The translations under genes and the position numbers were made by a program. A stretch of DNA of 64,000 nucleotides from Pseudomonas sp. UBA6562 (GTDB lineage: Bacteria > Pseudomonadota > Gammaproteobacteria > Pseudomonadales > Pseudomonadaceae): positions 624,775 through 688,774 of the forward strand of contig NZ_DJJS01000007.1 of the NCBI RefSeq assembly GCF_002434265.1, written 5' to 3'. Under the pieces are notes generated by a model. That model did not search any database. It saw only the letters and a list, made by a program, of their open reading frames with translations, and had not been told where the DNA came from. Below, in pieces: positions 27,082 to 36,386 of the stretch (the stretch's first letter is position 1; each line of letters opens with the position of its first letter).

Positions 27082-28031
27082 CGAGCGACCTCCGCTAATC
27101 GTACCGGTTCTGCGATCCCGCCTTCGGCGGGCTTCACTCCATGCCATTTGGCGCGTTCCAGGATGTTGGTCGCCCAGCTCTGGTGGGTGGCCGGCTCCAA
27201 CATCGCATCGTTGTGCCTGAATACCGCAGGCGCGGTGTCGTTGAGAATCATACGGGCGCAATTGAGGTCTTCGATGGACACCCGAAATGCCTCGTTGATC
27301 GGCGCGATCTGAGTGGGATGGATCGCGGTCTTGCCGACCAGGCCGTGGGCGATGTCCAGCTGTAGCTCCTCGGCCAGCAACGCAGGCGTCGCCAACTGCT
27401 CGAATACCGGACCTGTCAGCGCGAAGCCCTGCGCGCCGAGCACACCTGCGAGCATCGGAATCACGTAGCCCATCGGGGTTTGATAGAGGGTGGTGGCCGG
27501 GTTGCGACGCAAGCCCAGGCAACTCATCAGGTCGTTGCCGCCGATGCGCAGCGCCAGTACGCGTTCACCCAGCGCTTCGTGCAGTGCAGAGCCCAAATCG
27601 GCCATGGCGTTGGGGTGGAAGACCTCGCGGGTCTCCAGGGTCGGCATCAGCAGCAGGTCGGGATTGGCTACCGCCAGCGCCCATTGGTTGAGGCTGGCCA
27701 TGCACAGCTTGGGCAACACGAAACCATCGGCGCTGGTGATGTCGGCCCAATCGTTGAGCCGGGCGGCCATGTCGGCATCGCGCGGCCGGATGAATACCAG
27801 CGGGCCGCTGTTGGCCTGGTCGTGACGCAGGCGGGTTTTGCTCTGCGCCAGCACTTCGCGTAGCGACGCCAACGCGTGGTCGACGTCGGTGGCGGCCACG
27901 GCGTCTTCCAGGCAGATCACCAACGAACGCAGGCCGGGCAGTTTCGTGCCCTGCACAACCTCGAGAATGTCTGGCCGGGTGGCCGGCATATACAACGTGG
28001 CGCCCAGGGCGAATGGAGAAATGTGTTTCAT
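27078..28031 (-). CDS. HpcH/HpaI aldolase/citrate lyase beta (CitE-like) protein
   Basis: A 317-residue TIM-barrel of the CitE type, with SLVICLEDAVA (metal-binding Glu-Asp), LRIGGNDLMS and KTAIHPTQI as landmark segments. CitE-like enzymes cleave or form C-C bonds of CoA-linked or other carboxylates with Mg2+. In Ter operons this family sits with two phosphoribosyltransferase-type proteins. Both ends overlap neighbours by 4 bases (ATGA), so the module is translated as a coupled unit. Confidence 0.85.
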   Translation of the reverse strand: MKHISPFALGATLYMPATRPDILEVVQGTKLPGLRSLVICLEDAVAATDVDHALASLREVLAQSKTRLRHDQANSGPLVFIRPRDADMAARLNDWADITSADGFVLPKLCMASLNQWALAVANPDLLLMPTLETREVFHPNAMADLGSALHEALGERVLALRIGGNDLMSCLGLRRNPATTLYQTPMGYVIPMLAGVLGAQGFALTGPVFEQLATPALLAEELQLDIAHGLVGKTAIHPTQIAPINEAFRVSIEDLNCARMILNDTAPAVFRHNDAMLEPATHQSWATNILERAKWHGVKPAEGGIAEPVRLAEVAR

Positions 28032-29122
28032 CGGCTGACCCCCCGAATGATGGTGACCGCTCGATAAGGGCCGAGTTCATCGCCCACGGCCTGAACCTCG
28101 ATACCGGCGCGGTCGGTCAGGTGGATGAGCAGTTGCACGTCGGCGTCGCCGCGGTCGCGTACCAACACCTGATCGGGCACGCGGCGCAATACCGCCCGTG
28201 TCGCCTCGGCGATACCGGGCTTGATGCGATTGAAGTTGGCGATGTCGAAACGCCTGGCCAGGCCCTGCACCACCGCAAGCGCTTCGGCTTGCAATCCCGC
28301 GGCTTGGACAGGCGTCCAAGGCCGGGCCGGTACTGCGGCCACCCCTACCCGCGCCGCCTCGATCCGTTCGATGAAACTGCGGGTCACGTCGTGCTCGCGC
28401 AGCGCATCGTAGACCACACAACCATGTAGGCCGCCTTCGACCGGCCAGATCGAGCGCGACACCAGCCCCGATACCGTTGCGCCCAGGATGCCCGAGGGGA
28501 TGATCCAGTCCTCGGCAGAGGCCGCCAGCCAGGCTCGCCCGCACGGGTCGGCGAGCACCACCAGACGCGGCGCGTCGGTGAAGCGCGGGTCTGCCCCCAG
28601 GCAACGTTGCAGCTCGCCGGCGATTGCACCCTTGCCGGTCCAGCCATCGACGAACAGGATGCTGTCTGCGCCATGGGCGTCGACGATCGCATCCAGCGCG
28701 TCCTGATCGATGCCACGGTCGCGCACGATGCTGATGCCGTAATGCCGCACGTCGCGCCCTAGATCGCGCAGCGCCCGGCGGAGCAGCACGCCGAGCGGCA
28801 GCCCGGCGCGCACGAAGGACACCAGCGCCAAGGTCGTGCCCGGCGCGTGTCCGGCAAGCGCCAGCGCCAGGGCCTGCACGTCGGCGGCCATGCGCACGCC
28901 ATTCTGGCGCAGGCTGCGTTCATACAGGGTCATGTGCGTGGCCGAGGGCGCATGTTCGGCGCTGATCATTTCCGAGTAATGCTTCTGCTGGGTCTGAATT
29001 AGCCGTTCCTTTTCCAACACGTCGGTCAGCTCGAGGTTGACCGGGCGCAGCAGGAACTGTACGTCGTCGGGCAGGTAGCTGCCGCTGCCGACGGTTGCGC
29101 AAGGCAGTCGGAGTTCACGCAT
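28028..29122 (-). CDS. StiP-type phosphoribosyltransferase with C-terminal PELOTA-like domain
   Basis: A 364-residue protein matching the family annotated as cysteine protease StiP / PRTase_3 with a C-terminal PELOTA RNA-binding-like domain (about 275-364). The N-terminal half has TTLALVSFVRAGLPLG, DSILFVDGWTGKGAI (a PRPP-loop-like acidic stretch) and VVLADPCGRAWLAAS. ATG 29122 was chosen over 29128 because AGGAG lies 7 bases ahead of it. The protease label rests on an annotation chain; a nucleoside or nucleotide-type transferase role is the comparative-genomics prediction. Confidence 0.8.
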   Translation of the reverse strand: MRELRLPCATVGSGSYLPDDVQFLLRPVNLELTDVLEKERLIQTQQKHYSEMISAEHAPSATHMTLYERSLRQNGVRMAADVQALALALAGHAPGTTLALVSFVRAGLPLGVLLRRALRDLGRDVRHYGISIVRDRGIDQDALDAIVDAHGADSILFVDGWTGKGAIAGELQRCLGADPRFTDAPRLVVLADPCGRAWLAASAEDWIIPSGILGATVSGLVSRSIWPVEGGLHGCVVYDALREHDVTRSFIERIEAARVGVAAVPARPWTPVQAAGLQAEALAVVQGLARRFDIANFNRIKPGIAEATRAVLRRVPDQVLVRDRGDADVQLLIHLTDRAGIEVQAVGDELGPYRAVTIIRGVSR

Positions 29123-29873
29123 CGGCATGCTCCTGCACCAAGGCCGCCAATTGGCTGCTCGCAGGGGTCGCCCAGAAGTCGCACAGATTCATGAAACCAA
29201 GGTCGGTGATGCTGTCGCCAAAGCCCAATACCGGGCGTTCGCCCCGTTCGCGTCGATCGCGTTCGAGGTAGTGGCGCACCGCCTGGCGCTTGGACAGTCC
29301 GGCCGGCAGCAGTGCGAGGTTGTTGCCGTTGCGGTGGCTGTGCATGCCCGCCAGCAAACCCCGGGTCTCGAGTGCGTTGAGCACCCGCAACAGGTCATGA
29401 TCTTGGCCGTCATTGTGTTTGACGACCACGTAATGGCGCTGGTCCGCCTCCTCCACTACCCAACCGCGCAGGGAAACGCCCAGCTCGTCGGCCAGGCCCA
29501 GTGCGGTCTCGCACAGCGCCGGCAGGCGCTCGTGGAATGGGCCCAGCACTTCGCCCATCACGGCGTGCCACTGGGCATCCACCTGGCCCTCGGCATCCAG
29601 GATCAAACCGCCATGGGCGCAGATCGCGCCGCCGTCGAACGCCAGCTTGACGCGGCCGAACGCCTCGGCACTGCGGGCCGTCACCGGGACGACGTCGGCA
29701 CTGCCCAACAACCAATTCAGCAAGGCTTGCTGCACGGGGCTCTGATAACCGCTCACCTCGCCTGCCACGTCGTACGAAGCCGGATGCCGAGCGCCGCCTG
29801 GCGGCATCTTACGGGCGGTCTGAAACAGCGTGTCGTCCAGGTCGACCAGGACCAGGGGGCGTTCATTCGCCAT
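29115..29873 (-). CDS. HAD-superfamily phosphatase (Cof-like) of the ter biosynthetic module
   Basis: A 252-residue HAD hydrolase. Motif I is VLVDLDDTLFQ, motif II VPVTARS, and motif IV GFGDSITDLGFM, with a cap domain between. ATG 29873 was chosen because GGAGG lies about 10 bases ahead; a longer start at 29894 is not preferred. It overlaps the TRSP-type phosphoribosyltransferase gene by 11 bases. It is a second, distinct phosphatase in the operon, implying at least two phosphorylated intermediates or a proofreading step. Confidence 0.83.
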   Translation of the reverse strand: MANERPLVLVDLDDTLFQTARKMPPGGARHPASYDVAGEVSGYQSPVQQALLNWLLGSADVVPVTARSAEAFGRVKLAFDGGAICAHGGLILDAEGQVDAQWHAVMGEVLGPFHERLPALCETALGLADELGVSLRGWVVEEADQRHYVVVKHNDGQDHDLLRVLNALETRGLLAGMHSHRNGNNLALLPAGLSKRQAVRHYLERDRRERGERPVLGFGDSITDLGFMNLCDFWATPASSQLAALVQEHADA

Positions 29874-30984
29874 CGACGATGACCTCCGCATCAAGGGTTT
29901 CGATCAGCGAACGCGGCACGGCCTCGGCCGCCGTTTCGCTGCAGATCAGCACGCGGTCGAACTGGCCGGGTGCCACGTTGTAGAGAAAATTGACGATGCC
30001 CAGGCCGTAATTGTCGGAGAAGCTCAACGCATGCTCGATGCAATGGCCCAGCGCGATCGGTGAGCGGGTAGTGGAACTGAAGCGCACGTCGGCACCGGCC
30101 CGTGCGAGGCGCTCGGCCAGGAGAAAGGGTTTCCATACGAACTCGCCGGTGCCCAGGACCAACACCCGCTCGCCGGAGCCGACGCGAACATTCAGGCCGA
30201 GCGTGTCCTGGATGCCGCAAGTGCCCAGGCGCCCCCAATCGTTGGCCGGGTCCACCGGCCAGTCGCCGACCGCTACGGTGCCGGTCTCCGGCATCTGCGG
30301 CAGGGGTGCAGTGGGGTCTTCGTCGAACCGGTAGCTGCCTTTGAGCAGTGACACCTGCTGCACGGTGGAACCCAGGTGGTTGCCCAAGGCATCGCTCGAC
30401 CAATCGGTCAGTACGCAGGTGACGACACGTTCGATGTGGTCCAAACCGGCGTCGAGCAACGCACGGTGTACGTTGACGAAGGTCCGCCCGGTCGAGGCTT
30501 CGTCGTCGATCAGCACCAGCGAGCGTGCGCTGCGCAGACGCGCGGCCAATTCCGGATCGACCGGTTCGTGGATCAGATGGGCGCTGGCATGGCTGTGCTC
30601 TTCTTCGAAGCGCGCGAAGATCCGCTCGCCGACCGGATGCCGCGTGCTGACCAGGTACATCGTGTCGTCACGCCCGGCGCTATAGGCGCGGTGTACGCCG
30701 GCGCCCAGTCCGACGGCCGTCTCGGCCATACCGAGCATGAGCACCGGGCCTGGCAGGTCGGTGGGGATCTGCGCAGCCAGGGCTTGATAGGACTGCTCCA
30801 TCAGCGCCGGTTCGACCGGGATGTGTTTGCCCAGCACGCGCGAAACGAAAAGGAACGCGCGCTTTGGGTTACGCCGCTCGGCAAAGCCGAACAGCGAGTG
30901 CGCAGGTACGTCGCCGCCCTGTACATCGACTTCGAGCACGCCACGCGTAAGGGTCGCGCTGAGCCGGGTAGGTTGCTGGTTCAC
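29863..30984 (-). CDS. Phosphoribosyltransferase with C-terminal TRSP domain
   Basis: A 373-residue protein. The N-terminal domain has the PRPP-binding loop SLVLIDDEASTGRTFVN, typical of orotate-type phosphoribosyltransferases, and MLGMAETAVGLG upstream. The C-terminal domain carries STTRSPI, which gives the TRSP domain its name, and lies around residues 255-370. This two-domain layout (PRTase_2 plus TRSP) is known from Ter-linked operons and is predicted to make a nucleoside-like metabolite. It is separated from the TerD-trypsin gene by 64 bases. Confidence 0.85.
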   Translation of the reverse strand: MNQQPTRLSATLTRGVLEVDVQGGDVPAHSLFGFAERRNPKRAFLFVSRVLGKHIPVEPALMEQSYQALAAQIPTDLPGPVLMLGMAETAVGLGAGVHRAYSAGRDDTMYLVSTRHPVGERIFARFEEEHSHASAHLIHEPVDPELAARLRSARSLVLIDDEASTGRTFVNVHRALLDAGLDHIERVVTCVLTDWSSDALGNHLGSTVQQVSLLKGSYRFDEDPTAPLPQMPETGTVAVGDWPVDPANDWGRLGTCGIQDTLGLNVRVGSGERVLVLGTGEFVWKPFLLAERLARAGADVRFSSTTRSPIALGHCIEHALSFSDNYGLGIVNFLYNVAPGQFDRVLICSETAAEAVPRSLIETLDAEVIVDGE

Positions 30985-31048
30985 TGCACTGTGTTCCCTG
31001 TGTGGAAGAAGTCCCTAGGACGACGTCTGTATAAGCTGAGGCAGCGCA

Positions 31049-32182
31049 TCACCGGCGCGCCTCGATTTTCCAAAGCGACGGCTGCGCGGTTCTAGCGATC
31101 TCGGCAGCACTTTTCGACGGACTGGCCGCGTGCGTCAGGAACGGTACGTGGCAAGCTTCGAGAAAGGCTGCCAGCAGTTGACCCTTTACGGCGAAATTCA
31201 TGCTTTGCGCGTCGGCGACCGTGGAGGTCACCATCCCCACTACCGCACCGCTGGCGTCGAACAACGGGCTGCCGCTCGAGCCTGGCTGGATAGCGGCCGT
31301 GAACTGCAACAAAGTGGTGTCATTGCGCAGGCCGAACATGGCCGACACACCGCCTTGGGTCACGTGCGCACCCCCGCCGGCCAAACCTGACAGTGGGAAC
31401 CCCACCGCCGTGACCGGATCGCCCAGGCTACACCCGCCTACCGCGGCGATGGGCAATGGTTGCAAGACGGCGCCGTCGACCCGCAGCAAGGCCATGTCAT
31501 TGGTGCTGTCGACCATGATCGGCTCGGCCCGGTGCCTGCCACTGAAAGCATTGATCTCGATCGTTCGCATGCCTTCGATGACATGCGCGCAAGTCAGCAG
31601 CGTATTGCTCGAAACCGCAAACCCGGTGCCGGTCGCCCCGGAAGGGCCGACGTCGGGACTAGCGCCACGCCCTGCGGGGCGGTCGGGGTGCGCTTCGTCC
31701 AACTCGATGCCCAGCCGCCTGCCGAAGGCTGCGAGGCCATAGGCCGAACCTTCGGCCAATGCGCGGAATTTCCACTGCCCGCCGCGCTGGTAGAACTCGC
31801 CGAGGATCAATGCGCTTTCGCCGTGGCCGCTGACGTCGAGGGTGTAGCGAATCCGCTGTTCGATATCGAGGGTGAAGGCGCCTACTGCGCTCAGAGGGCC
31901 GAGGTTGTCATAGCGGTACACCAGCAGCAGGACGCGATCGCTGCCCGGGGGTAGCGCTTCCAGGCGCAGTGTGCAACCGACGTAGGACGGATCGCCGCTC
32001 CAGGTCATCCAGCTCGTCTGTTCGACGTGCAACAGTGCCGCAGGCCCGGTGGGCGCACGGCGCTCGGTCACCGGCAGCAATGCCACAGCAACCGACGCGC
32101 CGAAGGCGTCGGCGAGCGCGGTGGTCAGTACCCAGGCTGTTTCGGAGCTGCGTAGGGCTGTATTGGCGCCGGGTGTCAGCAT
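31049..32182 (-). CDS. TerD-domain protein fused to a trypsin-like serine protease
   Basis: A 377-residue protein. Residues 1-160 align with TerD-type proteins (ESALILGEFYQRGGQWKFRA is the family C-terminal signature), but the acidic metal loop is degenerate. Residues 182-345 form a trypsin-like protease with a complete triad: H200 in TCAHVIEG, D229 in STNDMALLRV and S303 in QPGSSGSPLF. No signal peptide is present, so it should act in the cytosol. It is the second gene of the ter operon. The target may be another Ter component or a stress-regulated protein; this is inference. Confidence 0.85.
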   Translation of the reverse strand: MLTPGANTALRSSETAWVLTTALADAFGASVAVALLPVTERRAPTGPAALLHVEQTSWMTWSGDPSYVGCTLRLEALPPGSDRVLLLVYRYDNLGPLSAVGAFTLDIEQRIRYTLDVSGHGESALILGEFYQRGGQWKFRALAEGSAYGLAAFGRRLGIELDEAHPDRPAGRGASPDVGPSGATGTGFAVSSNTLLTCAHVIEGMRTIEINAFSGRHRAEPIMVDSTNDMALLRVDGAVLQPLPIAAVGGCSLGDPVTAVGFPLSGLAGGGAHVTQGGVSAMFGLRNDTTLLQFTAAIQPGSSGSPLFDASGAVVGMVTSTVADAQSMNFAVKGQLLAAFLEACHVPFLTHAASPSKSAAEIARTAQPSLWKIEARR

Positions 32183-32248
32183 GGCTCGCTCCGTGAATGA
32201 CGAAGGTCTGGGCGATCAGTGGCGACTGCGAATGGATAGGGCATGGTG

Positions 32249-33250
32249 CTAGCGCTCCGGCGCGGCTACGGCAACAGTAATCGGTTTTACCCTGACGCCC
32301 TCGTTCCACTCACTGCGCGGCTCAGGCAACCCCAGCCGGCGTGCTGCGAAAATACCCGGCAGATTGACGCCCGTCAGGCGCGTATAGCCGATTCCGCCGG
32401 AATAGCGTGGGTTGATTTCCAGAAGCCTGGGTTGGCCGTCGCCATCGTCACGGGTTTGCACGTTGACGATGCCGTCGCATTGGAAGTGCTCCGCAGCGGC
32501 CAGCGCCAGCCGGGTCGCCGGCGTGTCGCGCTCAAAACGCTGATGCGCGCCGGACTTGCGGCGTCCGACATAGGCCACCACCCTGCCAGCCTCGCAGACC
32601 ATGTCGACCGAGCATTCGGCACCGGGCAGATAAGGCATGACCAGCATCGGTTCGCGCGGCGATTGCGTAGCGTAGGCCTGGAGGTAGGTGGCAAAGTCCA
32701 CTTCCCGACTGTCGGGGTTGGCGAAACAGCGGAACGGGTCGAGACCCTCGCGCAAGCGCCAGAAACCTTGGCCGTAAATGCCGACTACCGGTTTTATGCA
32801 CACTTCACCGCTGGCACGACACGTTTGGTACGCGGTGGCCAGTTCGTCGGGATTGGTGACGGTGATGGCAGGAATGCAAGCGAGCCCGGCAGCTTCGGCG
32901 CGGGCGGTGAACACGGCCTTGTCGTCGACCCACTGAAAAGTCCGAGCGCTCAGCCCGCCGGTGACGAGGGTCAGGCCAGCGGTTTCGAAGGCCTGGCGTT
33001 CGGCTTCATAGGCTGCGCCCAAGCGTCCGGCCAATACAACTTTGACGCCGTGCTCCAAGGCCGTACGGATCACCCATTCGATACGTGCCTCAGATGCTTC
33101 GGGCTCACGCAGCGCGAGGTCGGCCACGCCGGTGATTTCCGGTCGATCGCCGCGATGTGAAGCGATTATTCTGACGTGCGCAGGCAGCGCTTCGCGAGCG
33201 CCCAGCAGGATGTCGCGTTGGGACGCTTGCCCTTCCAGAAACCAGATCAT
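32249..33250 (-). CDS. ATP-grasp family ligase, first gene of the ter operon
   Basis: A 333-residue ATP-grasp protein. A Rossmann-like preATP-grasp domain (about 1-100) is followed by the ATP-binding core: CIKPVVGIYGQGF (Lys and glycine loop), MVMPYLPGAECSVD, and the metal-binding end RLLEINPRYSGGIGYT. ATP-grasp ligases of Ter operons are predicted to join an amino acid or carboxylate to the product of the phosphoribosyltransferases. It heads the minus-strand operon, 66 bases before the TerD-trypsin gene. Confidence 0.85.
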   Translation of the reverse strand: MIWFLEGQASQRDILLGAREALPAHVRIIASHRGDRPEITGVADLALREPEASEARIEWVIRTALEHGVKVVLAGRLGAAYEAERQAFETAGLTLVTGGLSARTFQWVDDKAVFTARAEAAGLACIPAITVTNPDELATAYQTCRASGEVCIKPVVGIYGQGFWRLREGLDPFRCFANPDSREVDFATYLQAYATQSPREPMLVMPYLPGAECSVDMVCEAGRVVAYVGRRKSGAHQRFERDTPATRLALAAAEHFQCDGIVNVQTRDDGDGQPRLLEINPRYSGGIGYTRLTGVNLPGIFAARRLGLPEPRSEWNEGVRVKPITVAVAAPER

Positions 33251-33553
33251 GGGTTACCCAAAGATGATTGAACTGCGGACACCACAGGGCCGCATCCTGT
33301 CAAGCGCGAAGCACCGCACCGGCACACCACGAAACGGCCTCAGTATGAGCCTGGACACGCTCCGTGCGTAGCCCTCCAAGTCGTTGAAAGTACGGGAATT
33401 GTATTGCGACTTGTGAACACGACTGGCACGCGGTCATTGTGCCACGTTAGGGCTTGGAGCACGTGTAATGGTAAAAATTCGTCTGGCCGAATCAGACTAC
33501 CTTTACACCTATATAGCTCAAGACGACACCGAGCGGTGAACAATGGAGCGGCT
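33251..33553 (-). promoter_or_regulatory. Upstream region of the ter operon
   Basis: About 300 non-coding bases between the unknown 457-residue gene and the ATP-grasp gene, more AT-rich than the flanks around 33400-33540. It should hold the main ter promoter and a leader of up to 150 bases. I see no unambiguous -35/-10 pair. The sequence gtcttgagctatataggtg (minus strand, about 33510) is a candidate. Confidence 0.35.
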
Positions 33554-34927
33554 TTAGCGAGCGCTCGGTTTCAGCAGCCGCAAACTGGCGTCGCGCCGGG
33601 CCAGATGCCGTTGCAAGCAGAGGGCACGGGCGTCCGCCCGCAAACCATAGAGTCCTTGAAGGCGCGCCAGCGACAAGCCACTGACGTTGACCAGCCAACG
33701 CAGTACGGCATCCGGGCACATCCGGCCTTGCAGGGCGTTGTGCAGGTAAGGCAGCGCCACTTGCATGTTGGGATGGCAGCGCCGCACGAAAGCGTCCAGT
33801 CGAGCTCCGCGCTCTACGAACGGCGCGAACAGCAGACAGGCGAGCTGTTCCTCGCCCAGGCCATAGCTGCGTTGCAGGCGTTGTTCGCTTTCACTGTGCA
33901 GGTTCGACCCACTGACCGTGTCCGCTGGCAACCCTGGTGCCTGCATCGGCGATATGTTCGGCTGCCCATGCGCAGCCCCCAAGTACTTGGCCTGGAGCTC
34001 GCGCAGGTAGCCGAGCAGCGGCGGATCGGTAAAGGTATGCAGGCCGCCGCGGTAGGCGTCGTTCGCAAAGCGACAGCCCAACATGCCCTGCAAACGGTCC
34101 TGCTGCCCGATGTGCTGCAACAGCTCGTCGAGGCTCAACAGTTGCAGGTTGCACCCGTAGACAGCCGATCTTGAAGCCAGGTCGCCAGGCGGCGCAGCTA
34201 GCTGTGCCATGCGCGTCTGCAGGCGCGCAAGCGCTTGGATCATCGCACTTGCGCATTGAAACGCCGGCGCCCTACCCGGTTCGATCAGGCGCAGACAGCG
34301 CCGGCTCCAGGCCAGCAAGCGTAGGCGCTGGGCGTGTGGCATGGCGGTGACCAACGCGCTGACCCCATTTCGGCCCCGCACTGCGGGGGCGCAGGCCTTG
34401 GCCAACTGCAACCACAAGCGACTGCCCATGAGCCCGCATGCCGAGCCCTGCTGAACATGGCCGAAGAGCAGCCAGGCCTCGCGAGCCGAGGCTTGGGGTT
34501 GCTGGAGCGCAAAGACATGAGCGTCGAAAGGGCGCAACCCGTCGGTATCGGCCAACAGCAACTCGACGCGGCTATCATCGTGCAAACACAGCGCGTCGAA
34601 GCAGTGCAGATGATTGGCCCGCTCCAACGCGTCCGTGCCTGGCTGGCACGGCACCAGCACGCGCAAGACGAAGGTCTGTGAAAAACGCTGAGCGAGGCTC
34701 AGTTGCGCCGCTCGCAGGCAGGCCAGCAGGTGGGCACTGGCGCGGTCGTTGCCATGCAGTACCAGTAAGCGGAACTCGCCGATCCGCTCCACACCCCCTG
34801 CGGCTACCAACAGCCGCTGGATCAGCAGTTGCAGCGAGGCCCGCTGCGCTTGGTTCAGGTGATCGAGCAGGCGGTCGAGCACCTGCTCGAAAATGGCCTG
34901 CATGGCATGGTCGTGCATCTCACTCAT
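33554..34927 (-). CDS. Uncharacterised 457-residue protein upstream of the ter operon
   Basis: I do not recognise this family. It is a soluble, leucine- and arginine-rich, probably all-helical protein without signal peptide or membrane segments. It has scattered cysteines without a metal-site spacing and no nucleotide-binding motif. Base composition matches the neighbouring core genes, and codon usage is normal, so it is likely a real gene. Its orientation is the same as the ter operon, but a 303-base gap separates them. A regulatory or sensor role for the Ter system is possible but unsupported. Confidence 0.65.
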   Translation of the reverse strand: MSEMHDHAMQAIFEQVLDRLLDHLNQAQRASLQLLIQRLLVAAGGVERIGEFRLLVLHGNDRASAHLLACLRAAQLSLAQRFSQTFVLRVLVPCQPGTDALERANHLHCFDALCLHDDSRVELLLADTDGLRPFDAHVFALQQPQASAREAWLLFGHVQQGSACGLMGSRLWLQLAKACAPAVRGRNGVSALVTAMPHAQRLRLLAWSRRCLRLIEPGRAPAFQCASAMIQALARLQTRMAQLAAPPGDLASRSAVYGCNLQLLSLDELLQHIGQQDRLQGMLGCRFANDAYRGGLHTFTDPPLLGYLRELQAKYLGAAHGQPNISPMQAPGLPADTVSGSNLHSESEQRLQRSYGLGEEQLACLLFAPFVERGARLDAFVRRCHPNMQVALPYLHNALQGRMCPDAVLRWLVNVSGLSLARLQGLYGLRADARALCLQRHLARRDASLRLLKPSAR

Positions 34928-35151
34928 CGCGTGATTACCTCGTCCCTGAGCAACTCGGGCGAACGAATAACCGGCGTCCTGCGATCGGCACGATCAAGAG
35001 GAAGCCTTTCCTACTGGTGACGGTAATAATTCACCAAGGAATTAGCGATGAGGGTTTATTCCGGAAATGTGTAGGAAAGGTTGTTTTGCAGCGTAGGAGT
35101 TTTCCTAGCTCCCACTTGCGAGGGCTTACGCCCATACCCAAATGGGAACGA
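34928..35151. other. Intergenic region
   Basis: About 220 bases of lower GC content between two minus-strand genes. It contains related stretches tttcctactggtg, tgtaggaaagg and gtaggagttttcctag, a local set of TAGGA/TCCTA inverted motifs. No gene is visible. Confidence 0.35.
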
Positions 35152-36177
35152 TCACTCTGCGCTGGCGAGGTCCAGTACCACACGCCCGCCACAGGGGCAG
35201 TCGTCCATGTAGCGATGAGCCTGGACCACTTCCTCGAACGGATAGACCTTGACGATCTGAGGCGTCAGCAAGTGCTCGGCGGTGAAGCGATTGATGTCTT
35301 GCAGGGCGCGCTGCAAGGCTGGCTTGTCTTGGTCGATGCCCAGCTCAGGCTTGCCGGTGAAGTTGCTCACGCAGTGCAGATGGAACTGGATGTTCTTCTT
35401 GAATGCCGCGCAGGCCGGGAACGGCGTCTGGTTGCCGCCTTGCAGGCCGTACAGCACTAAGCTCCCACGCGGCGCCAGCACATCGCCCAACAGCGACATC
35501 TGCGGGCCGCCCAACCCGTCGAGTACCATGTCCACACCGCGATTGGCGGTGAACTTGTTGATTTGCAGGAGCAGGTCCTGCTCTTCGGTGACGATGACGT
35601 GCTCGGCCCCTAGGCCCAACAAATACTCGCGTTGCTCGGCCCGCTTGGTCGCCGCCAGCACCTTCAGGCCCAACGCCTTGCCAAGCTGCACGAAGGCAGG
35701 GCCGGCGCAGTGGCTGGCGTCGGTTACCAGCGCCGTTTGCCCAGGCTTGGCCCGGGCCAGGTCCATGTAGGCGAAATAGGCGATCAGCAGCGGCGTGTAG
35801 TGCGCGCTGGCTTCGATGGGCGTGAGCACGTCGGGGTAGCGCGTCAAGGCACAGCGCGGCAGCACGATGACATCACCGTAGACGGGGTGGTCGTTGGGGC
35901 TGGTGGCCGGGAAGCTTGCCACCCGATCGCCGACCGCCAAGTCCTCGACGCCCTCACCCACGGCGCTTACCACACCGGCCATTTCATGGCCAATGCCCGA
36001 AGGCAGACGCACCTGGGACAACGCCAGGTCCTGCCGCCAGAGTACGTCGTACCAGCTCACACCGATGGCTTGCACGCGCACCTGCACCTCGTCCCTGGCC
36101 GGCGTGGGCTCGGGTCGTTCCTCGCAGCGCAGCACATCGGCGGCGCCGAACTTGTGGAAACGGATGATGCGGGACAT
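35152..36177 (-). CDS. Zinc-type alcohol dehydrogenase-like / quinone oxidoreductase family protein
   Basis: A 341-residue medium-chain dehydrogenase/reductase. The catalytic-domain landmark is GIGHEMAGVVSAVGEGVEDL. The cofactor segment is TALVTDASHCAGPAFVQLGKALG followed by VLAATKRAEQ, pointing to NADPH. The structural-zinc cysteine cluster of true alcohol dehydrogenases is absent, so a quinone reductase or enone reductase role is more likely. It is divergent from the LysR regulator, which probably controls it. Confidence 0.8.
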   Translation of the reverse strand: MSRIIRFHKFGAADVLRCEERPEPTPARDEVQVRVQAIGVSWYDVLWRQDLALSQVRLPSGIGHEMAGVVSAVGEGVEDLAVGDRVASFPATSPNDHPVYGDVIVLPRCALTRYPDVLTPIEASAHYTPLLIAYFAYMDLARAKPGQTALVTDASHCAGPAFVQLGKALGLKVLAATKRAEQREYLLGLGAEHVIVTEEQDLLLQINKFTANRGVDMVLDGLGGPQMSLLGDVLAPRGSLVLYGLQGGNQTPFPACAAFKKNIQFHLHCVSNFTGKPELGIDQDKPALQRALQDINRFTAEHLLTPQIVKVYPFEEVVQAHRYMDDCPCGGRVVLDLASAE

Positions 36178-36386
36178 CGCCTACCTCGACTGTGTGAATC
36201 TCGTAAGACCGGACTGTATCCGGAGGCCAGCGCTTAGGCCATCAGTGGTGATTAATAGTCGACATGCCTGCCATCGATTGGGTTCGAGGCAATTGGCCCA
36301 TGTCAGCCTGAAAACGATGCAGGGTAACAGCCTTTGCCCGTAAGATTCACCTCTGCTCCCGCCCAGGCAACAGGCCAAGCCCGCCC

